This document shows, one piece after another, positions 57,201-64,000 of a DNA stretch of 64,000 nucleotides. The DNA lies in the NCBI GenBank assembly GCA_950097015.1, contig CATNEN010000001.1, positions 25,039,001-25,103,000 of the forward strand. The letters are read 5' to 3'. The stretch is from Macrostomum hystrix (Eukaryota > Platyhelminthes > Macrostomidae). Position 1 is the first letter of the stretch. Each line of letters begins with the position of its first letter. The position numbers and the translations under genes are program-made. The notes beneath the pieces are model-generated. The model saw nothing but the letters and a program-made list of their open reading frames with translations. It did no database searches and had not been told where the DNA came from.

Positions 57201-57942
57201 TTTTACATACCCGACCTGCAGTTTGAGTCGCCTGTGTACTTTGGCGGAGGACCTGGCGGACTGGTGAGTGAGCTGATGAATATCCTGTTCTAACTGAAAG
57301 CTTCCTGTTCTAACTGACAGCTTCCTGTTCTAACTGACAGCTTCCTGTTCTAACTGACAGCTTCCTGTTCTAACTGACAGCTTCCTGTTCTAACTGACAG
57401 CTTCCTGTTCTAACTGACAGCTCCCTGTTCTAACTGACAGCTTCCTGTTGTAACTGACAGCTTCCTGTTCTAACTGACAGCTTCCTGTTCTAACTGATCG
57501 CTTCCTGTTCTAACTGACAGCTTCCTGTTCTAACTGACAGCTTCCTGTTCTAACTGACAGCTTCCTGTTCTAACTGATAGCTTCCTGTTCTAACTGACAG
57601 CTTCCTGTTCTAACTGATAGCTTCCTGTTCTAACTGACAGCTTCCTGTTGTAACTGACAGCTTCCTGTTCTAACTGACAGCTTCCTGTTCTAACTGACAG
57701 CTTCCTGTTCTAACTGACAGCTTCCTGTTGTAACTGATAGCTTCCTGTTCTAACTGACAGCTTCCTGTTCTAACTGACAGCTTCCTGTTGTAACTGACAG
57801 CTTCCTGTTCTAACTGACAGCCACAAAACTCTTTCAGAACCTGAACGTGCAAGACTTTGAAGGTCGGTTAACAGATATTCGTATCAACGGCAAAGAGCTG
57901 ACAGACTCCATTCAGACCAAGAGTCAAGTTAGCCGCTGCTAA
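54266..57942 (+). CDS. Secreted single laminin-G domain protein (four exons)
   Basis: Exons 54266-54453, 56739-56943, 57099-57263 and 57838-57942 join in phase (663 nt, 220 aa). The start gives a signal peptide or anchor (YITIALIACLSVVLVI). One laminin-G domain spans about residues 35-215: GCFQLLQGGRLIYS, VISLTFLSFHNEGVLLYMGG, DYLGLYLRDGRI, an asparagine-rich edge strand, PVYFGGGPGGL and the closing FEGRLTDIRINGKEL with a final Cys, which would pair with the early Cys. LG domains bind sulfated glycans, dystroglycan or steroids; alone in a secreted protein it most likely acts as an extracellular adhesion or lectin-like factor. Introns 1 and 3 are made almost wholly of minisatellites. Confidence 0.88.
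54459..55345 (+). repeat. 30/34-bp satellite in laminin-G intron 1
   Basis: About 27 units made of gtgttggctgcctact plus two or three gtct steps plus gtccta (early units gtccga). Units of 30 and 34 bp differ by one gtct tetranucleotide, a nested microsatellite. The array starts only 5 bases after the exon 1 end, so the donor GTAAGC is at its very border. Confidence 0.96.
55346..56114 (+). other. Unique part of laminin-G intron 1
   Basis: AT-rich intronic DNA between two satellites; no coding signal. Confidence 0.6.
56115..56693 (+). repeat. 18/20-bp satellite (agataaacagagagactgtg)n in laminin-G intron 1
   Basis: About 29 units of agataaacagagagactgtg, with an 18-bp form lacking ga, and agatag variants. 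A four-unit pattern (20, 18, 20, 18) recurs near 56290-56400 and 56570-56680, showing block duplication. Ends 45 bases before exon 2. Confidence 0.95.
57285..57827 (+). repeat. 20-bp satellite filling laminin-G intron 3
   Basis: 27 units of cttcctgttctaactgacag. It begins about 20 bases after the GTGAGT donor and ends 10 bases before the true acceptor (ctctttcag). Each unit holds a pyrimidine tract, a branch-point-like ctaac and a terminal cag, so each looks like a weak 3' splice site. Variants: gttgtaac, ctgatag. Confidence 0.97.
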
Positions 57943-58539
57943 ATCTATTAACTCAAAACAGTTTTTCCACTTTAAAAAATAGCAAACGCGATCTTGTTTC
58001 TGTTTTATAATGTCTTGTTCTGTATTTGCAATTTTACTGACAGAATAACAAAATAGTAAGCGCTTGTTTCTTGAGTTGATACTCATAGCCGGGCCATCAG
58101 CTGAGCACTGAACGTTTAAACTAGCGCCAGTTTATTATAAATGGGGGAGACTTTCAATTCACGGCGGAGAATTATCTAATGAACAAAAAACAGGCCGAGA
58201 GCAGTCAAGCGGAAACCAGAGACGGCTCATAATTTATGCGGCCAGTTTAATGAGCTGGAAATTTCAACTGCTTGAACCCATTGTCTCATAGTCTTCGAGC
58301 TGTCTCGTCTTAGTGCTAAAGCACTGAAATACCGTTTTAGTGAATTGCTAATCTAAATGAACTCGCTGTCTGCTGGGTAGCTGCTAAACAGAGCATTGTT
58401 CTGGTGAGAAACCCGCGTCTCCTCTGTTGCCTTTCTGTATTCTGAGATTTAACAACAATGAGTTGAATGATTTATTAGCTGCAGAGAGATAGATGTGTAA
58501 TATCTTGGATGGATAGATAGAAAAGACGGATAAAAATAG
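57943..58539. other. 3' flank of the laminin-G gene
   Basis: AT-rich DNA; no canonical AATAAA was found close to the stop. No other gene seen. Confidence 0.5.
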
Positions 58540-58640
58540 AGAAAAGAATGCCCCCAAGCTATTGTCCATGGGCTCGGTACAACTGTTCAGTCCATGGACT
58601 GGGGAGGTCGCCAGTGCAGACACCCGAAATTCTACCCTAG
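58540..58640 (-). mobile_element. SINE-B core fragment
   Basis: Contains ctgttcagtccatggactgg and the following block of SINE-B in reverse orientation, heavily diverged on both sides, and lies directly beside a SINE-A. Confidence 0.6.
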
Positions 58641-58660
58641 CTGATTTTAACTAATTGGCT

Positions 58661-58960
58661 GATAATAATAATAATAATTGCAGGAGGGCTGCTGGCAATG
58701 GCACATCATTCGGTGACACTAGACCTGCAGCCAGCGAGGAGGCAATTCTGCCCATTTCGCTGACTCCTGAGCACACACTCACACAGATACTGTACGCAGG
58801 CACACGCTCACACAGGTGTGTACATCTGCCCTGACTTTCTCATCGTCAGGCAGTGTACACTCTCGCTCAGCCAAATAAATGTGGCCTCACCGCGGAATCG
58901 AACTTAGGGACCTTGGTGCGAGAGGCAAACCAGTTAACCGGTCGGCCGACGACCCCCATA
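58661..58960 (-). mobile_element. SINE-A copy with an internal deletion
   Basis: Minus-strand SINE-A: (att)n tail at 58661-58680, ggagggctgctggcaatggc, gtgacactagacctgcagcc, cgtcaggcagtgtacac, then a jump that removes about 60 bases of the mid-body, then the B-box part (cgcggaatcgaacttaggga) and the head to about 58960. Confidence 0.9.
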
Positions 58961-59695
58961 ACCAATGAGCCGCTAATCAATCCTTTGAAGAAAAAAATTT
59001 AATATAGATTCTTGTCAAGCTAAAAGTACCAAGATGAACCTCAACCCATTGCATCGATATGCGGCAGGTTCAAGTGTACGCAGAAAACGCATTTGAAGAG
59101 AATTGAGAAACAGTCTGACATGTCACGGAATCAATGGGATAATTAATGCACAACTAACACGGCAGAATAACTAGTCTAAGTCTAACAAAATCGGAAAGGT
59201 AAAATATTCACAAGAAAATCACTCAGTCCGCTCCAGTCATCTCCAGGTTGTCTAATTAATAATTAACTGGACACGCAAAAAATGCTTTACCTAAATGGAA
59301 CAGGAGGCACACGTGTCAGCTATATAGTAGGCCAGTAGGCTTCTCAAGTCCACTCGAATGAGTAGATTATTTATTAGCGAATTTTGAGCGAAAATTCCAT
59401 TTTTTTGTCCTATCAAAAGAGCCAATCTTGTCACTTAGAAAACGGAAATTTGTTTGTTTGTAGTCAAGATTGAGCTGTTTGATGAGAAAACTCTGATAAA
59501 CATTCGATAATTGCCATTGAAATAAGGCTGCTCTTCTAGTGCCCTTTTGAGAGGCCGTTCAACAAAGAGCCCGTTAATAATCTTGTGACGTTAATAAATT
59601 AGCTGGAAGTAGAACACCTGAGAATAAGGACAGAGGAATTCTGCTCTCAAAGGCAGAGGAAAATAAAAAAGAAAATGAAAAATAAGGCGAGATAG
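58961..59695. other. Intergenic sequence, no gene seen
   Basis: AT-rich unique DNA leading to the large satellite. Confidence 0.6.
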
Positions 59696-62600
59696 AGTTA
59701 GGGAGAAAGTGGGAGGGGGAGACAAGGAGCGAGTTTGAGGGGGAGATAAGGAGAGAGTTGGAGGGGGAGATAAGGAGAGAGTTGGAGGGGGAGATAAGGA
59801 GAGTGGGAGAGGGAGATAAGGAGAGAGTTGGAGGGGGAGATAAGGAGAGTGGGAGAGGGAGATAAGGAGAGAGTTGGAGGGGGAGATAAGGAGAGAGTTG
59901 GAGGGGGAGATAAGGAGAGAGTGGGAGAGAGAGATAAGGAGAGATTTTGAGGGGGGATAAGGAGAGAGTTGGAGGGGGAGATAAGGAGAGAGTTGAAGGG
60001 GGAGATAAGGAGAGAGTTGGAGGGGGAGATAAGGAGAGAGTTGAAGGGGAAGATAAGGAGAGATTTTGAGGGGGGATAAGGAGAGAGTTGGAGGGGGAGA
60101 TAAGGAGAGAGTTGAAGGGGGAGATAAGGAGAGAGTTGAAAGGGGAGATAAGGAGAGAGTTGGAGGGGGAGATAAGGAGAGAGTTGAAGGGGGAGATAAG
60201 GAGAGAGTTGAAAGGGGAGATAAGGAGAGAGTTGGAGGGGGAGATAAGGAGAGAGTTGGAGGGGGAGATAAGGAGAGAGTTGGAGGGGGGAGATAAGGAG
60301 AGAGTTGGAGGGGGAGATAAGGAGAGAGTTGGAGGGGGAGATAAGGAGAGAGTGGGAGAGGGAGATAAGGAGAGAGTTTGAGGGAGGATAAGGAGAGAGT
60401 TTGAGGGGGAGATAAGGAGAGAGTTTGAGGGAGATAAGGAGAGAGTTTGAGGGGGAGATAAGGAGAGAGTGGGAGAGGGAGATAAGGAGAAAGTTGGAGG
60501 GGGAGATAAGGAGAGAGTTGGAGGGGGAGATAAGGAGAGAGTTGGAGGGGGAGATAAGGAGAGAGTTGGAGGGGGAGATAAGGAGAGATTTCGAGGGGGG
60601 ATAAGGAGAGAGTGGGAGAGGGAGATAAGGAGAGAGTTGGAGAGAGAGATAAGGAGAGATTTTGAGAGGGGATAAGGAGAGTTGGAGGGGGAGATAAGGA
60701 GAGAGTTGGAGGGGGAGATAAGGAGAGAGTTGGAGGGGGAGATAAGGAGAGAGTGGGAGAGGGAGACAAGGAGAGAGTTGGAGGGGGAGATAAGGAGAGA
60801 GTTGGAGGGGGAGATAAGGAGAGATTTTGAGGGGGGATAAGGAGAGAGTTGGAGAGAGAGATAAGGAGAGATTTTGAGGGGGGATAAGGAGAGTTGGAGG
60901 GGGAGATAAGGAAAGAGTTGGAGGGGGAGATAAGGAGAGATTTCGAGGGGGGATAAGGAGAGAGTGGGAGAGGGAGATAAGGAGAGAGTTGGAGAGAGAG
61001 ATAAGGAGAGAGTTGGAGGGGGAGATAAGGAGAGTTGGAGGGGGAGATAAGGAGAGAGTTGGAGGGGGAGATAAGGAGAGAGTTGGAGGGGGAGATAAGG
61101 AGAGAGTTGGAGGGGGAGATAAGGAGAGAGTTGGAGGGGGAGATAAGGAGAGAGTTGGAGGGGGAGATAAGGAGAGAGTTGGAGGGGGAGATAAGGAGAG
61201 ATTTTGAGGGGGGATAAGGAGAGTTGGAGGGGGAGATAAGGAAAGAGTTGGAGGGGGAGATAAGGAGAGAGTTGGAGGGGGAGATAAGGAGAGAGTTGGA
61301 GGGGGAGATAAGGAGAGATTTCGAGGGGGGATAAGGAGAGAGTGGGAGAGGGAGATAAGGAGAGAGTTGGAGAGAGAGATAAGGACAGATTTTGAGGGGG
61401 ATAAGGAGAGTTGGAGGGGGAGATAAGGAGAGAGTTGGAGGGGGAGATAAGGAGAGGGTTGGAGGGGGAGATAAGGAGAGAGTTGGAGGGGGAGATAAGG
61501 AGAGATTTTGAGGGGGGATAAGGAGAGTTGGGGAGATAAGGAAAGAGTTGGAGGGGGAGATAAGGAGAGAGTTGGAGGGGGAGATAAGGAGAGAGTTGGA
61601 GGGGGAGATAAGGAGAGATTTCGAGGGGGGATAAGGAGAAAGTGGGAGAGGGAGATAAGGAGAGAGTTGGAGAGAGAGATAAGGAGAGATTTTGAGGGGG
61701 AGATAAGGAGAGAGTTGGAGGGGGAGATAAGGAGAGAGTTGGAGGGGGAGATAAGGAGAGAGTTGGAGGGGGAGATAAGGAGAGAGTTGGAGAGAGAGAT
61801 AAGGAGAGATTTTGAGGGGGGATAAGGAGAGAGTGGGAGAGGGAGATAAGGAGAGAGTTGGAGAGAGACATAAGGAGAGAGTTGGAGGGGGAGATAAGGA
61901 GAGTTGGAGGGGGAGATAAGGAGAGAGTTGGAGGGGGAGATAAGGAGAGAGTTGGAGGGGGAGATAAGGAGAGAGTTGGAGGGGGAGATAAGGAGAGAGT
62001 TGGAGGGGGAGATAAGGAGAGAGTTGGAGGGGGAGATAAGGAGAGAGTTGGAGGGGGGAGATAAGGAGAGAGTTGGAGGGGGAGATAAGGAGAGAGTTGG
62101 AGGGGGAGATAAGGAGAGAGTGGGAGAGGGAGATAAGGAGAGAGTTTGAGGGAGGATAAGGAGAGAGTTTGAGGGGGAGATAAGGAGAGAGTTTGAGGGA
62201 GATAAGGAGAGAGTTTGAGGGGGAGATAAGGAGAGAGTGGGAGAGGGAGATAAGGAGAAAGTTGGAGGGGGAGATAAGGAGAGAGTTGGAGGGGGAGATA
62301 AGGAGAGAGTTGGAGGGGGAGATAAGGAGAGAGTTGGAGGGGGAGATAAGGAGAGATTTCGAGGGGGGATAAGGAGAGAGTGGGAGAGGGAGATAAGGAG
62401 AGAGTTGGAGAGAGAGATAAGGAGAGATTTTGAGAGGGGATAAGGAGAGTTGGAGGGGGAGATAAGGAGAGAGTTGGAGGGGGAGATAAGGAGAGAGTTG
62501 GAGGGGGAGATAAGGAGAGAGTGGGAGAGGGAGACAAGGAGAGAGTTGGAGGGGGAGATAAGGAGAGAGTTGGAGGGGGAGATAAGGAGAGATTTTGAGG

Positions 62601-64000
62601 GGGGATAAGGAGAGAGTTGGAGAGAGAGATAAGGAGAGATTTTGAGGGGGGATAAGGAGAGTTGGAGGGGGAGATAAGGAAAGAGTTGGAGGGGGAGATA
62701 AGGAGAGATTTCGAGGGGGGATAAGGAGAGAGTGGGAGAGGGAGATAAGGAGAGAGTTGGAGAGAGAGATAAGGAGAGAGTTGGAGGGGGAGATAAGGAG
62801 AGTTGGAGGGGGAGATAAGGAGAGAGTTGGAGGGGGAGATAAGGAGAGAGTTGGAGGGGGAGATAAGGAGAGAGTTGGAGGGGGAGATAAGGAGAGAGTT
62901 GGAGGGGGAGATAAGGAGAGAGTTGGAGGGGGAGATAAGGAGAGAGTTGGAGGGGGAGATAAGGAGAGATTTTGAGGGGGGATAAGGAGAGTTGGAGGGG
63001 GAGATAAGGAAAGAGTTGGAGGGGGAGATAAGGAGAGAGTTGGAGGGGGAGATAAGGAGAGAGTTGGAGGGGGAGATAAGGAGAGATTTCGAGGGGGGAT
63101 AAGGAGAGAGTGGGAGAGGGAGATAAGGAGAGAGTTGGAGAGAGAGATAAGGACAGATTTTGAGGGGGATAAGGAGAGTTGGAGGGGGAGATAAGGAGAG
63201 AGTTGGAGGGGGAGATAAGGAGAGGGTTGGAGGGGGAGATAAGGAGAGAGTTGGAGGGGGAGATAAGGAGAGATTTTGAGGGGGGATAAGGAGAGTTGGG
63301 GAGATAAGGAAAGAGTTGGAGGGGGAGATAAGGAGAGAGTTGGAGGGGGAGATAAGGAGAGAGTTGGAGGGGGAGATAAGGAGAGATTTCGAGGGGGGAT
63401 AAGGAGAAAGTGGGAGAGGGAGATAAGGAGAGAGTTGGAGAGAGAGATAAGGAGAGATTTTGAGGGGGAGATAAGGAGAGAGTTGGAGGGGGAGATAAGG
63501 AGAGAGTTGGAGGGGGAGATAAGGAGAGAGTTGGAGGGGGAGATAAGGAGAGAGTTGGAGAGAGAGATAAGGAGAGATTTTGAGGGGGGATAAGGAGAGA
63601 GTGGGAGAGGGAGATAAGGAGAGAGTTGGAGAGAGACATAAGGAGAGAGTTGGAGGGGGAGATAAGGAGAGTTGGAGGGGGAGATAAGGAGAGAGTTGGA
63701 GGGGGAGATAAGGAGAGAGTTGGAGGGGGAGATAAGGAGAGAGTTGGAGGGGGAGATAAGGAGAGAGTTGGAGGGGGAGATAAGGAGAGAGTTGGAGGGG
63801 GAGATAAGGAGAGAGTTGGAGGGGGGAGATAAGGAGAGAGTTGGAGGGGGAGATAAGGAGAGAGTTGGAGGGGGAGATAAGGAGAGAGTGGGAGAGGGAG
63901 ATAAGGAGAGAGTTTGAGGGAGGATAAGGAGAGAGTTTGAGGGGGAGATAAGGAGAGAGTTTGAGGGAGATAAGGAGAGAGTTTGAGGGGGAGATAAGGA
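59696..64000. repeat. 24-bp satellite with 1768-bp higher-order repeat
   Basis: Over 4.3 kb of a 24-bp unit (gagagagttggagggggaga plus taag) with variants gtgggaga, tttgaggg, ttttgagg and shortened units. It is purine-only on the plus strand apart from t, i.e. a polypurine tract. From about 60225 to the window end the whole variant pattern repeats with a 1768-bp period (for example the 18-nt-shortened units at 61021 and 62789, and the ggggggag unit at 60286, 62054 and 63822). Because 24 is a multiple of 3, minus-strand frames of 987 and 1313 codons (Ser/Pro/Leu) stay open; these are not genes. Confidence 0.96.

Noticed and set aside
57670-57852. Minus-strand frame with repeated SCQLEQEAVS-like units
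   Set aside because: It is the 20-bp satellite of laminin-G intron 3 read backwards.
59574-63639. Minus-strand open frames of 987 and 1313 codons (Ser/Pro/Leu repeats)
   Set aside because: They exist only because the satellite unit is 24 bp, a multiple of three, with no stop. There are no unique domains, and start codons are arbitrary repeat positions.
1-64000. CRISPR arrays
   Set aside because: Repeats are directly tandem with no unique spacers, and the sequence is eukaryotic.

Overview
This window is nuclear DNA from an invertebrate animal. The genes are split by spliceosomal introns with GT...AG borders that I could phase exon by exon. The families are animal ones: tensin, a class A GPCR, an MFSD4/NaGLT1-type sugar transporter, fibrinogen-related, WSC, laminin-G and MATH-BTB proteins. 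A free-living flatworm such as a macrostomid would fit: repeat-dense, moderate GC, and AG splice acceptors sitting a few bases before start codons, as in spliced-leader trans-splicing. Nothing here proves the species.

Layout. 0-2.4 kb: two short-period satellites and the 5' end of a minus-strand gene with one membrane anchor. 2.8-6.1 kb (+): a three-exon secreted class-2 lipase. 8.4-15.0 kb (+): the C-terminal part of a tensin (linker, SH2, PTB). 17.2-18.9 kb (-): a two-exon class A GPCR. 22.8-33.4 kb (+): a nine-exon MFS sugar transporter whose first intron holds a 22-bp satellite, an intact non-LTR retrotransposon and a SINE. 35.7-40.4 kb (-): a three-exon Gln/His- and Arg/Ser-rich nuclear-type protein. 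42.1-44.3 kb (-): a four-exon secreted fibrinogen-related protein with a duplicated N-terminal domain I do not recognise. 45.4-45.9 kb (-): a small secreted WSC protein. 46.8-48.6 kb (+): a divergent POT/SLC15-like carrier. 52.4-53.6 kb (+): an intronless MATH-BTB protein. 54.3-57.9 kb (+): a secreted protein with one laminin-G domain. 59.7-64 kb: a 24-bp satellite with a 1768-bp higher-order repeat that runs off the window.

The repeats dominate the architecture. At least twelve minisatellite arrays (about 11 kb) occur, several starting within a few bases of a donor or acceptor and filling most of an intron. Two tRNA-headed SINE families are scattered on both strands, SINE-A (about 11 copies or pieces) and SINE-B, which also forms a head-to-tail array of three 320-bp units. 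Apart from shared themes (secretion or adhesion: lipase, FReD, WSC, laminin G; adhesion signalling: tensin), there is no operon-like functional grouping.

All gene models were built by eye from reading frame, splice-site and phase agreement plus family motifs. Exon borders given to the base are predictions. Long reading frames inside satellites are judged to be by-products of repeat periods.
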